Source: Asterochloris sp. CNOR1 (Eukaryota > Chlorophyta > Trebouxiophyceae > Trebouxiales > Trebouxiaceae). Taken from it: a stretch of 64,000 nt of DNA. Numbering within the stretch: position 1 is the stretch's first letter; every line of letters begins with the position of its first letter. Shown piece after piece: positions 24,226-36,600 of the stretch. The notes under the pieces were generated by a model. The model made no database searches. It was not told the DNA's origin and saw only the letters and a program-made list of their open reading frames with translations. Both the position numbers and the translations under genes were made by a program. Location of the stretch: positions 2,294,001 to 2,358,000 of the forward strand of contig OZ017757.1 of the NCBI GenBank assembly GCA_963969365.1, in the 5' to 3' direction.

Positions 24226-25691
24226 TCACATTCGTACGACTGCGTTCAGCTGGTTGAAGTTCAATGTCAGGCCCTTTTTACTGCGCATCAAGCTCACAGC
24301 TCCCTCACCCTGCACACAGATGGACATGAAGGGTCAGCAGCATTTCAGACAGGCCCCCAGGGTTGCCAGACGTCAAGAGCATTTTGGTATGCAGCCAAGG
24401 ATCTGAGAGCTCCAGGCCAAGCCCAGCACACCGCCCATGGCAGGCTGTCAAAACATTCAGCTGGGCTCTTGACCCTTACCTGCGTCTTGGCTGATGAGCC
24501 TGCTGTGAGGGGGATGCCAACATGAAAGTTGTCTGGGAAGCGATGGCTGCCGCTGATGGGCCTGCCCATGGCCAGCAGAGCTGCCGCACCTACAGCCACC
24601 AGCCACTTGGGCCGCACCTCAGCAAAGTCAATGCCCAGCTCTGGTAGTGGTCCTGCAAACAGTGCTGGAATGTCAATGATCCTACATGACACACAGGTAG
24701 TCTGGGCAACGAGTGGTGTAGAGCATGCAGACGTGCTCCAGGATCAACAGCACATCACGCAGGCATTCCCACTCCCCACAATCCTCGCCAGGCATCCACA
24801 CGGACACATGATGACAGATCACTCTCCCTCAGGTAGATTAATGGTGCTCACCTGCAAAGTTGGCTCCCACATTTGTGATGAGCGTGGTGCTGACACCCTT
24901 GAAGGAGATGGGGATGGACTTGCGGTGAGCGATGCCACGGTTGTGCACCCGCAGAGCTCCCAGGTTTCTGCCTTTGGCATGCAGCTGCAGGCAGGTATCC
25001 AAAGTGGCTTAGACGAACAGCAAGGCGCACATATGATGGGATGCCTGGAATCTGAAGGAGGATCGTGGAGCGTCTGGGTTTCTGATTGGCCATATGCCCC
25101 ATCAGGTTTGCCAGCATGCAGGCAGGCAAGCGCAAGGGCTGTGCGATGCCTGCAGAAGGGTCGTGCCGTGCCAGACCTTGGCTGCAGGGGCCTGGAGTCC
25201 TGTTCATGGCATGCAGATGAAAATGGCAGATGGCCATGCAGTGAGCAGTGGTAGCAGACGGCGCACTGCATGTTCCCTGCCGCCCAGTGCATGCTGCCCG
25301 CTGAGATTAACGCAGACTGCTCAGAGTTGAATTTTCTTATATCCCAAGGTGCCAGGTAAGGAATGCGCAAGGTGCCACCTACGATGTGACAGTGGCCTGC
25401 CCACATCAGGAGCGTGAGCAGCGCTGTGCAATGCATCATTTGCAGCAGGTGTGCTGCCTGGCACTGTAACCAGGGAATCACTGCAGCAGACTGCCTCACC
25501 CTGTAGTCTAAGCACAGAAAGGGGAGCATGAACTTCTGTTGCGCATTAAAGTCTGCGCCAATCTCCCCGGTCAGCTTGTCGTTGAATTTGTACTCCGTCC
25601 TCAGCCTCAGCATGTTCTGCAGGCCTCCCCATCGCAGCTTGACCAGCTCCCCAAGGTCCAGCCCCTTCTGCCCCTTGCTAGGCTTGGACAT
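24226..25691 (-). CDS. 193-residue protein of unknown function, beta-barrel-like
   Basis: Four minus-strand exons join exactly in phase: 25691-25500, 24984-24852, 24652-24480 and 24309-24226 (stop TGA), giving 193 residues. The N-terminus is short and basic (MSKPSKGQKG). It is followed by alternating hydrophobic/polar strands typical of membrane beta-barrels (NMLRLRTEYKFNDKLTGEIG, SIPISFKGVSTTLITNVGAN). A more hydrophobic segment, WLVAVGAAALLAMG, lies about two thirds along, and the protein ends SKKGLTLNFNQLNAVVRM. There is no classic signal peptide. An organelle outer-membrane or envelope location is a guess from strand pattern alone; I recognise no named family. The start is the only ATG before the first strand. 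Convergent with the ARID gene, 126 bp between stop codons. Confidence 0.75.
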
Positions 25692-27603
25692 GCTGCCTGC
25701 ACCCAGAAATCGGGATCTAATGATTCGTTGACCGAAACAGCAGGCAGGTGCTGCCGATATTGACACCACAAGGTGATAATGCTGTGAGTGGCCACCAGAT
25801 TGAGAAGCATGATAGCAACAAAGTTCAAGCTAACCTGCAGCAATGCGGAGGGGCTTCCTTTCGGTGCAGGGGTGCTTGCTTAGGGGAGGTCAAGGGTTGA
25901 CGTTTGACTGCGCAAAGCAAATATAAAGAGCATCATTCCGTGCAGAGTCAGCAGTAGTGGCCAGCTTGCAGGGTCGTGTTCCATTCATTGCAGTCATGCC
26001 AACGCGAACGCTGAGACAACCTTGACCTGTTCAGCCTCTAGGAGGCTGCACTCCAATGACGATGGCGTGTTGTTTTGATCACTGGACTAGAGCTTTGCAG
26101 GCTCCTGTCCTCCATCGGGATATAACAGGGTATCCCCTATAATGTGCATAGAGAGCTGGAGTGCCAGGCACTGCTGTTGACACCAGTGTGTTGTCCTGCC
26201 TATAAACTCCACTGTGGATCTGAGGTTCTGCACAAACACACCAGTGACTGAGACAGTGGCAGAACTGTGTTGATCAGGCCAGCTGCATTTCTGCAGTTTG
26301 CCCTGCATGTCAGTCCGCCATGCATGTCCCAGGAAGCTGATGGTGCCGCCCTCCTGCACCTTTGCTGTTCATGCTGCAGGACGGGTGCACAGTCAAAGGA
26401 CCCCAGCAGCCACTCCTTAGACGCATGCATGTACCTCCGCTCTGCACATCATGCTGCGGGGTAAGCATACAGTCAATGGACCCCTCGGCAGCTCCTATTG
26501 AGGCGTATGCATGCACCTCTGCTGTCCCTGCTGCAGGGCGGGCAATCAGTCAATAGAGCCCAGCAGCCACGCCTTGTGGCACAGCAGCAGGCACGGCAGG
26601 AGGTGCAGCAGGTGACTCAGCGTCCTTGGCTCTAAAGTGGGGTACAAATGTTGCTTCTGCTGCTTTCCCACAGCTGAGCACCACCGTCTGGGGGCCATAT
26701 CCTGGTGGCAGAGATGAAGCTGGCCTCACAGCTGAGCCGTATGTACTGGGGGCCCCATGCAGAGTGCAGCATGGATGGCAGATGCTGAGACACATAATAC
26801 TGCACAGCCCCGTTGATTGCACACACATGACCACATAAACACAATGCCAAGCAACGGGTTGCTCACCAGCCATATCAGGATGCACTTGGAGTGCTGGGTT
26901 GCAGCTGATCTTCCCACCCTGCAAACTGCGCCGGGGTCCGTTGCAAGCGCTGCTGCATGTTCATTGTGGCGGCAGGCGCCAGCTGCTGAATTTAACATCA
27001 CAGATTGCGCCTGCATACTAGATAGTCCCTCATGCGCTGCCTGCTGCGCTCCCACTGGTCAACTCTCTGCATGCCGGTCAACTTCAAAAGCTTAACCATC
27101 AACAAGCGTTCAGCGATACCGGAAGCTCTCAACAAAGCGACCGCTGAAGCCGGAGCTGTGATGCCTACAAATGTTGTGCAACCGATATTGCCAACCAACT
27201 CCTAGGTCAGCTCCATTAGGACCCTCTGGCAATGCTGTTGATGGCCTGGCATGTGTCTGCAGCTCTTCCGGGCCACAACCAGCATATGAGGCTCACTGCT
27301 CAAAATCAGCTGTCACGACGTTGCTGCAGGCAGAGCTGGCACTCATCATTTGCTGGCATGAAAGGGTGTCGGCCTCAGGGCAGCACAACCTGAAGCAAAT
27401 TGCTGGCCCCGATCAGAGGCCTGCTCACCGCGACACGCCAATTGTGTGAGGGAGCACGCTGAGGCAGGAGTGCTCCAGGCACTCCTGATCCCAGACAGCA
27501 CAACCATTCTGAACAGCTGCCCTCTGCCCAGGCTCGGCAACCCTTTGTGTGGCAGAGCTGCTGGCGGCAGAGTGTGCTTGGCACCTGATCACTCAAGGAT
27601 CCC
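25692..27603. other. repeat-rich intergenic region
   Basis: About 1.9 kb without a confident gene. It holds an imperfect tandem array at 26340-26570 and one minus-strand open stretch (27198-26998) that reads plausibly in two frames and has no family match. It should include the promoters of the flanking divergent genes. Confidence 0.45.
26340..26570. repeat. imperfect tandem repeat, about 85-90 bp unit
   Basis: Roughly two and a half copies of a unit that includes ATGCTGC(A/G)GG(A/G)...ACAGTCAA(A/T)GGACCCC..GCAGC..CT. Copies start near 26367, 26451 and 26530, and all contain CAGTCAA(A/T)(G/A)GA and CAGC. None is in a recognised exon. Confidence 0.6.
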
Positions 27604-30600
27604 ATGGCCCCAGCAGAGAGGAGCATCAGCAGCAGCAGTCGCCAGAAAAGCATCAGCGGCAATGGCCGCGGCCCCGTACCGGGCTCATTGGCGCACAAGC
27701 TGACCTTTGCTGAGGTGCGGGCAGTGGGCCGCTGGCCACGTCATAATGGTGTGGTGCCATCTGTCCCTGTCACTCATGCCAACATTGATGCTGCTTGCAC
27801 TTGCAGGCCGGTGGCCCCCAGGTCTTCAAGAAGGGGGAGGGGCTGGCCAGCCTGGCACGCTGGGTGCATGAAGCTCAGGAGGCAGCCCATCAGACTGCGG
27901 CAGAGGAAGCGCCGCTGCAAGAGAGGGACCCTGCAGCCACGTCCAGCAGCAAGGCCTTTTCGCTGGCTGCGCATGCCAGGCAGATTGTGCCGGGCAATCG
28001 GTGGGGCCACCTGCTGCTTCCTGGTGTGCTTCTGGATGTGTGGCTTGGCGGCCAGGCAAGGGTAGGGCCACCCTAAAGCACTGCTAGACAGCCAAGTACT
28101 GGTGACACTAAGAGCCTGACAGGCAGGCATGGGTGAGGCCACTTCATGAGCTGCTGGACAGCCAGGTTTGGTGGTGAGTGTGCCTGGCAGCCAGGCAAAG
28201 ATGGAGTTACCCTGCAGCGCTGCTGGACAGCCAAGCATTGTTGGCGTTGCAGCCAGGCAACCCTGCAGCATTGCCAGGCAGCCATGCACTGATGACATGC
28301 AAGGCTTTCTGAACACACACTCAAGTGAATGCCTTCCTTCAGAGCAGCTTGCCCATAGGCATACACTGCAGCTGGCACCTTCACACTAATAGTCTGACCC
28401 GGTCTGTCTGCCAGGAGGCACTCACTCCGACGCTGATGCTCAGATGTTCTGGTTGAACGTGCATGCCAAGCAGCATTTGCCATGCTTCATGTTGAGCACA
28501 TCTTGTCCAACGGCGGTTCGGGCTCATGACACTATCGCCAGAGCCCAGGCCCACTGAGAGAGGCAGCGCTGCCCCCTGCAGGTGGGCAGTGGCGACCTCC
28601 ACCATCATGGCCCGCGAAGCTGCCAAGCAGGTCCGCACCAGCGCCAAGCTGAAGGCCCTCCAGCGCACCCCCCACCACACCATCATCCACCGCATCAAGC
28701 TGCTGCTGGACCGCCTGCCTGCAAGGGTCAACCCTGAAAGTTCTGTGGCCCCAGCCCCGACAGGCAAGCCTTGATCTGCAACCTGTGGCCAGCACTGTGA
28801 TGCACTGCACTTGAGGTCACATTCTGAGGGTGTTGAGGGTGGGACGGTCCCCGCGTTCACCTACATTTTGTGACCTGCGAGAAAGGTGTGGGCACTGTGG
28901 CGGCAGGTGCACTTTGACCTGCCCTGGGAATCTGGCTTTCAGCTTGACAGGCAGGTCCTGGTCCGCCTAAAAATGCGCTTGCCAGGTGTGGCCTGCCCTC
29001 CTGGACGGACCTTGTGGCCTCGGCGGTGATAGCAATGGCTGCCAAGCCCTTGTTCAATCATGGTCTGCACAATGTGGGGGTTTGCTCTGAGCCCCAAGCC
29101 GCAGCTGCGATGCCGTCCTGAGCCTTGCCAGCTAGCTTGACGTTGCTGTGAGCACCTTGGCCTGCGTTTTGCGTGCGGCTCGCATATTCAGGCGCTTGCC
29201 TGAAGGCAGGCTCCGTGCCTGCGACTGCAGCCCCACACTGCCAGCCTACCATGCTCACTTCTCAAAGCAGGGGTTTATGCATTGCAGCAGCCGTACATGC
29301 ATCGCTGGCCAGCACTGCAGCAAAAGAGAGTTCGCAGCCCAGCAAGTGATGCTGCTGCAAAGCTGAGCTCGGTGCCCACCACGCTGGCTTGGCCAGGGCT
29401 GCCCTACAAGACTTGGTCAAGAAAGGGTTTTCCACCTTTGCTTGTTGCTGTGACACCCTGAGGAGCCTGGTGAAGCACCTGTGATGGTTTGTGGCTGGCG
29501 CTTCGCACCGGCCACATGTCGCAGGGGTTGTGAGACCGGGGACACAGAGGCTCATCCGGTGGCTGTGAGATGGGGGTCTTAGAGCTTCGCCCGGCGGCTG
29601 TGACATGGGGGGCCAGAGGTTTACCTGGTGCCTGACTTGGGACCGAGAGGCTCACCTGGTGCCCCAGAGGCTCACCTGGTGGCTGACCTTCGACCCAGAG
29701 GCTCATCTGGTGGCTGACTGGTGCCCTAGAGGCTCACCTAGTGCTCTGCACGTGCGCGTGAGAGGAGGAGCAGAGGAGCGGCTGCAACGGGCAGCTTCAT
29801 TGTGCAAGCACACCTGCCGGCATCGCAGCAAGAGTTGGCTGACTCAGAGTTCTTCCTGATGCAGCTTTGGTCAGGGAGCCATCCAATGCAGCAGCCCTGA
29901 AGGCCTCGCTGGCCAAAGTTGCCACCCTGGGGCGCTCGCAGTCCCAGACTGCATCGTCCTTGAGGGCTGCGGCTGCGGCTGGGAGCATGCCGCGCCCGCA
30001 GACAAGCGCCGCGGATGTGCGGCCGCCGCGACCGTCCAACGTTGTCCGTAGACCCAACACGGCGGCTGCTGGGTGAGCGTCCCGCAGCAGCTGCATTGCT
30101 GCTGCCTCTGCACACATCTGTGGCAAGAGACAGCAGCAACAGCCAGGCAGTCGGTGGGGGTGGAGGTGGCCGTCACTCTGGCTGCCTCTCCATCATCCTG
30201 CCTAGACGAACATCTGCCAAATTTCTGCATCACTCTGCACTGTAATGTGTGTGTGCCATGCAGGCATGCAAGGTTGGTTGATATGTGTGTGTGTGCCCTG
30301 CAGGCATGCATGATTGATTGCTGTGTGTATGCGCCCTGCAGGCATGCAAGCTTGGTTGCTGTGCGTGCATGCCCTGCAGGCATGCAAGTGTTGGGTGCTG
30401 TGTGTGTGTATGCCCTGCAGGCGTGCAAGGTTGGTTGCCATGTGTGCAAATGCCCTGCAGGCATGCAAAGTTGGTTGCTGTGTGTGCGTGCCCTGCAGGC
30501 ATGCAAGGTCAGCGGCAAGTCAATCAGACTACTACCTGCCCTGCCGCGCTTGAAAGTGCCCAGCAACCCTTTCTGCAGCGGTCATCATCTGCTGCTGACC

Positions 30601-33600
30601 GCAGAAACTCAGGCGTGCTGCCCTGCAGGCCGGCAGGGGGCATGGACGAGGCTTCCATGCTGGAGGAGCTCTCCATCATTCTTTGCTTCTTGAACCCCTT
30701 CCTGGCGCGCATGCCCGAGGATGCGCGTACACAGCTGTGCTCCTTCCTCAATATGGAGACCCTGACGCGGGACACCATCATCTGGAGCCAGGGGGAGGAC
30801 ATCTCCAAGTTCTACCTGATTCTCAGTGGTGAGCACGCTGGCCTGCCTTCAGCCAGCGGTGCCTTGTGTGCACTCAGGCAAGGTGTAGCACCCACGCCCC
30901 ATGCAGACCAAGGTACTCTAGCAGGTGAGGCCTGCTGGTCTTGTTGGGTCAAAACTTGGAGGACGTAATGGTTTCACTCATAGGGTCAGGAGAAATGGTG
31001 AGATGCCACCAGCACCCATTGCACGGGCTACGCCAAGAGGGCCGCATGCTTGTGCTTGGCTGCAATGGCTCTTGTCAGCGCCGCTGGGTGGCAGGTAGGG
31101 CATCAATCAACATCAGGTGTCTGCAGAACATTCACGCCCCCTGCTGCGCTGCAGGGGTGATACAGGCCGAGGACGTGAGCTGGGACACTTCTGCAATGCA
31201 GGGGCTATGCTGAGGGTGCTGCATGCTCATGCTTGACGGCCATTGGGTGCCCCTGGCTGCCATGGTCAGCACAGTGTCTGCAAAACATGCGAGTCCCTTG
31301 CTGCGCTGCAGGGGTGGTGGAGGCATCTGTACGCAAGCTGGGGCAGCGCACCAAGGCCATATTGAAGAAGGGGAACTGCTTTGGGGAGAAGGCCATCCTT
31401 GCAGGGGAGTCAGCCCAGGATACCTGCATCGCGGGGTCTACCCTGGTGGTGCTCTCCGTGCCAAAGTGAGGCACCAAGTGCCTGCCTGTGTGTCTCTGCA
31501 TACATCATGCTGCCAAGCATTTGATGCCTGGTCAGCCATACAACCCACCTCAGTCCCACGAGGAGAGTCAGCCCAAATTTGGTGTGCTGTGAGAAGGGCA
31601 GCCTTGGTTTGCTGGACTTTGCCGGATGGGAGTCGTTGCAGGAACCTAGCAAAGATGTGTTTGTGCAGGAATGACTTTCTGGGGGTTCTGGAACCCTACA
31701 TGGAGCAGGAGAAGAAGCTGATAATGGAGTTCCTGCGTCAGCATGTCTCGGCCTTCAGGACGATGCCGCGGGGGCTGGTGATCAATCTGGCGCAGCATGT
31801 GCAGCAGGCAAGCGCAGCTGGCTCCTCCCCTTCAGTAACTGAGCTGGCAGACACAATCTGCGCCAGCCGTCTCTGTCTTGTGCACAGTGCCCTAGACTAT
31901 GGCGCAGCATGTGCAGCAGGCAAGCGCGGCCGACTCCTCCACTTCATTGACTGAGCTGGCAGACAGCTCCTGTGCCACCTGTCGCTGCCTTGTGCACATT
32001 GCCCTGGACTATGGCGCAGCATGTGCAGCAACAAGCCCTGCTGGCTGCCTTGTCTGGCAATGGTCAGTGCAGGCAACAGGTGGTTGCCGTCCTTTGCACA
32101 ATGTCCCGTGGTGACTCTCCACAGATGCACAATGTGCAGTAGTCAAGCGCAGCCAGCTGTGTGCTGTCCCTGACTCAGCAGCAGCAGGCAGATGCTGCTG
32201 TTGGCACCCGGCAAGAGGCTCTGCAATGCAGCCCTGCATATCTGTGCCCCATGTGGGGCACAACTATGCCCTCTGCTGCTTCTGCTTTGTTCTCATATGC
32301 TCAGCAGTGTGGGTGTTGCTGTTGCAGCAATGCTGCTTCTGGCTGGCCCGCTGCTTGGTGCACAGCCCAGTCAGCATTGTGCAGCTACTGCACGCCGAGC
32401 AGATGCAGCACGCAGAAGGGCCACTGCTGCTGCAGCCAGCTTTGCAGTCGCCACCATGCGACACTCCTTGGATTCTGCACCGTTGGATATAAGGTGCTTC
32501 CTGGTGGGTGCAGGTGCAGAAGAATGATGGCACCCAGATCGATGCAGCCGACACCAACATCTACTTTGTCGTCAGCGGGCTGTGCCACCTATCAGCCGTG
32601 GAGAAGCAGGTGGTTGGGGACGCCATTAGAGAGGATGCTGAGAGCTCTGCGGAAGCTGCTGCGCCCTGGGCTCAGAGGCTGGGCCAGTCAGGGCCCCTGG
32701 CAAAGGTGCGCAGCGGCTGGGGAACCGGCCTATGACCTTGAGTGGGAGTTTGTAATCTCTGTGGGTGAGCTAGCTGGCTACGGTCTGGGCATGGAGGCAG
32801 CGAATCCCCTTGGCTTGGCTGATGACCGCTGGACAGCCGGGACACGTCTCGGTCTCAGGCCCGTGAAGGACACGCAGCACTGGCCCACTCTGCCCTCACC
32901 TACTGCCTTGAACAAGGCGGCACGCAGGTAAAATCTTGTCTGCAGATTGAGCTGCAGGGTGGGCGTGTGGTGGGCGCCCTGGGACGCCAGTGGCCCACTG
33001 CCAGAATCAGCGGTGTCCAGCAAGCTGCTTGACTCCGTTTCCATCCTGCTGTGCAGGTGGAGATAAGAGATGGGCGTGTGGTGGGCACGCTGGGGCGCCA
33101 CGGGGCCACCGCCAGCAAGCGTACAGTGGTGTCCAGCAAGCTGCTGTCAGAGCTGGAGCAGGGGGACTTCTTTGGCGGGGGCAGCCTCCTCATTGGGGAG
33201 GGGGAGCTTCAGGTAAACATCTGGCATTGATGTTGGATAAAGCCAGTCACTTGGTGCACGCCTGAGCAAGGGATCTTGTCAGAAGCCTCCTCTTTGCAGT
33301 CTGGGACTCGCAGGATTTTGGGGGGGCAGTGGAAAAGGGGTGTGGGGGGGGCTGGCAATGAAGTGGCAGCAACAACGTCCACAGCCTCACGGCTGTGCAG
33401 ACATGCTTTCTGTTGGGAACCAGACTCCCGGTCAAAGCAGGGAAGCTGCAGTTCTGCTCCTCTCTGCCTTGCCTGGTGGGGTTGCTGTTGGCTTGTGCCC
33501 CGGCATAAGACTAGTCATTGTCCAGGAGCAGCCTGCCTGCTGTCATGTGACCAGGTGAACACCCTGCCCTCCACTCCTGCAGTCAGCACTGGTGGTCACG

Positions 33601-36600
33601 GCGGTGGGCCCTGTCAAGCTCAACGTCATCTCACTGGCAGACTTCAGCCGCCATGCGACGCCCGAGTTGCTGCGCAAAATGCGTGACGAGGTGGGGCAAA
33701 CTCATGCCAGCAGTTGCTTGGAGGCGATTCAGGTGCCGGATGGTGCCCTGCATCAGCTGCAGCACCTTACTTTAGCAGCCATGGAGGGTTAGTGCCAGGT
33801 TCTGCTCCCTGTAAGCTCTGCATCGCAAAGTCAAGCCCACTGGCTGCCATGCCATGCCCCTGTGCAGGTCTGCTCCAGCCTTACAAGTAATGCATGCTGT
33901 GTTCAGTCCTGCCTGACGTGTGCTGCTGCCTTACAAGCAACAAATGCTGCGCTCAGTCCTGCCTGGGTCTTCCATTTGAGCCTTCTTCATCCTGACATGC
34001 AATGCATGCTGTGCTCAGTCCTGCCTGGGTGTTCCATGACAGTCTGCTACCGTGCAGGTATGCTTCCGCTTGACATACTACCATGGGAGGGTTGGGCTGG
34101 CACCTGTCGACGCGGTGGTGGGGCACAACCTGGCTGCCCTGTCGCCAGGGGCTGCCCCCAAGGAGGCTGCTCCCAAAAGAGCCAAGCACCGCCCAGGGAA
34201 GCGCAAGGCCCCCGGGCGAGCAGCGGGAGGCGGCAAGGGTTCACGGGCTGGTCAGTGGGGTGTGCCCTGGTGTGTTATGGTTGCGCCCAGCAAGTACTAG
34301 ATGCGCTGAGGAGCTGTGGCAAGTTCAGGGAGCCGGCAAGGGGCTGCTGGCAGCTGCGCACACTGTGTCACATGCTTGGAGGCTGAGCAAGCTGCAGCAA
34401 AGTTGCACGGTGGGCACTGCGCGCCGGCCAGGGGGCACAGGCAGGTGTGTGGGGATTCTGTCTGGGGTGCGATACTGACTGCTGGTGCCTGGCACAGGGT
34501 TTGGCCTGCCCTTTGCTGGTGTTTTTTCTCAATGATGTGATTTGGTCGCCCTGCCTATGCATCAAGGAGCGGCAACCAGACAGGTGCACTGGCAGGGGGT
34601 TGCTGGCAGGCCCAATGGTGTTGGATGAGTGACACATAAATTCTAAGGGGTCAGCAAAGTCCTTGAGTGACGTATGGGAGGTGGCCATGAGAGCTGCGAG
34701 CAGGTGTGGGCCAAGTGCTGAGCACTGATTAGTGCCCAGCAATGTGAGATGCAATGCTCGTTGAGGCAAAGCTTCTGGGATGGGCACAGCATGCGGCAAC
34801 AGACAGGTGCGTGCCATGCGCTGTGATGTTTCAAGCAACGTCAGGTGTCAGCAACGCAGTGTGCAGCCACCAGGCCACCCGCAGGAAGCATGGCAGTCAT
34901 TGAGCATGCGCGGCTCTGCAGCAGGCCGAGGCTTGCAACATCCATGTCATTTATCCTCCGTTCCTGAGCCAGCGCTGTGGTGCTGCTGTGGTGCTCTGTA
35001 CCCGTGGGCCTCTCACTTGCACTGCAGGGGACCAGGGCGGCGATGAGGACCTGACTCCTGCCCAGCGGGCGGTGCAGCACTACAGCGTCCTGCACCGAGA
35101 GGATGAGGAGGTGCAGCTCACCGGGGTGTCCAAGGCCACTGGGGAGGTTGAGCGCTTCTACGCCAATGGGACGCCGGCGGAGAGGTGGGCTGCCCGGCCT
35201 CTGGCGCGCTGCGTCTGCCTTGGCACTGCCGCTCTCACAGCATCTCCCCAGACCTATCAAATCTTGGCTGCCTACACATCCCAGCCTGGCACACTATGAC
35301 CTTCTCTGCTGACACACAGCGGGACTGCCCCGCCTCTGCCCTGTTGTGTCTCCTCTGGTACCGCCGCCTTGCGGGCTTCACTGCAGCTCTTGATTGGTAC
35401 AAAGCTGCGCTATTGACGCAGAGGGCTGCTCCCAGAGGCAGCACATCGCCATCCTGCTGCAGGCTAAATTCAGCAATGTTGTGCAGGAGTTCAGCCACCA
35501 CTGGTCCCTGGTGTGGGCGGTCAATGCAGGGTGCAGTGCTGCCACCATTGGCAGGGAGGGGCATTCAGAAGCAGGCCACCACACCATTCGTTCTGTTCCA
35601 CGACTGTGCAGGTACTCTGCCACCATCGGCGCCGAGGGCAGCTCCAAGAAGCAGCACATCACCAACCTGCTGCAGCAGATCTTCCCGGAGGGCATCACCC
35701 CTCTAGCGGACAAGGTGGCCCGTCTGGAAAGGCGTGAGGCGGTCTGGAACGCGCGGCTGGGGCGCTTCACTGGCACCGTGAGTTGCTGGTCTGGGTTGGA
35801 GTGTGTCTTGCTCATCCCTTTCTCTCCTGAGCAGGACATCTCAGAGGCTCTCTGGTGCCCATGGCTGACGAGTCTGTGTTCACGAGCAGGTTGCTGGTTC
35901 TCATATAGCCACGTGCTGCATATGTGCTGGACATGGCCTGCCTGGGGCACTCTGGTTAGAGCACCGCAAAGTGTGTGCTCCTTTGATTACACTAACCAGA
36001 GGCCCTGCAACAATGATGTCCACAAGGACCATGTTGATTGCCAGCAACTCGCTGTTCAGTGCATTGCTCTCTGCTATGGATCAGGAATGCAACACTCGGG
36101 CGCCTAGCTGGCACGATTAGCATGGCCACGCAGGTTAATTGCCCCGGCCGCCGGGGGCCTGGAGACACAAGTGCTGTGGGTGCTCCTCTGTTTAGGTCCA
36201 GTTGAGCAGTGCTTGTATGGCCTCAGAAATTTGAGTCATGAGCATGCTTGACTGCCTCAGGTGGCTGTCCACAGTTTGCAACTTTACCTGACCAGCCTAG
36301 CTGGTGCCACCCTGCAGGCCAGCACAACAGCCGTCAGCGCCGATGCCACGCCTCGGGCGAGTACTGCAGAGAGTGCAGCGGCGGCAGCTAATGACTCCAC
36401 AGCCCTACAGCAGATGCCGGCATGGCAGCAGCGGCAGCAGCAGCAGCAGGCAGAGCCGTCTCCAGAGGCGCCCGCTGCAGGGCAGCAGCCGATGCAGCAT
36501 GAGCCCCCCTCTCAGCGGCCGCAGGCAGCCTCTCAGGGGCTCTACAGGCCCAAGCGCAGGCACTATGGCTATGGGGAGAAGCTGGCGGCTGCAGCCTTGT

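Noticed and set aside
24819-25769. A 316-residue minus-strand open frame
   Set aside because: Only its first about 64 codons after the ATG at 25691 are coding. The remainder is an intron that happens to be open; the next real exon (24984-24852) is in another frame.
27375-27698. Minus-strand frame with a signal-peptide-like MLFWRLLLLMLLSAG
   Set aside because: It is the antisense of the Ser-rich plus-strand exon at 27604, which chains in phase to further exons. The hydrophobic run comes from antisense of AGC codons.
29058-29258. Minus-strand frame reading VKLAGKAQDGIAAAAWGS
   Set aside because: It looks coding, but no neighbouring exon, start codon or family match was found.
30202-30502. Minus-strand periodic frame (ACRAHTHSNQ-type repeat) and a CRISPR-like look
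   Set aside because: The units are direct, adjoining and without unique spacers, and they sit inside a eukaryotic intron. The repeat protein is an artefact of a tandem array.
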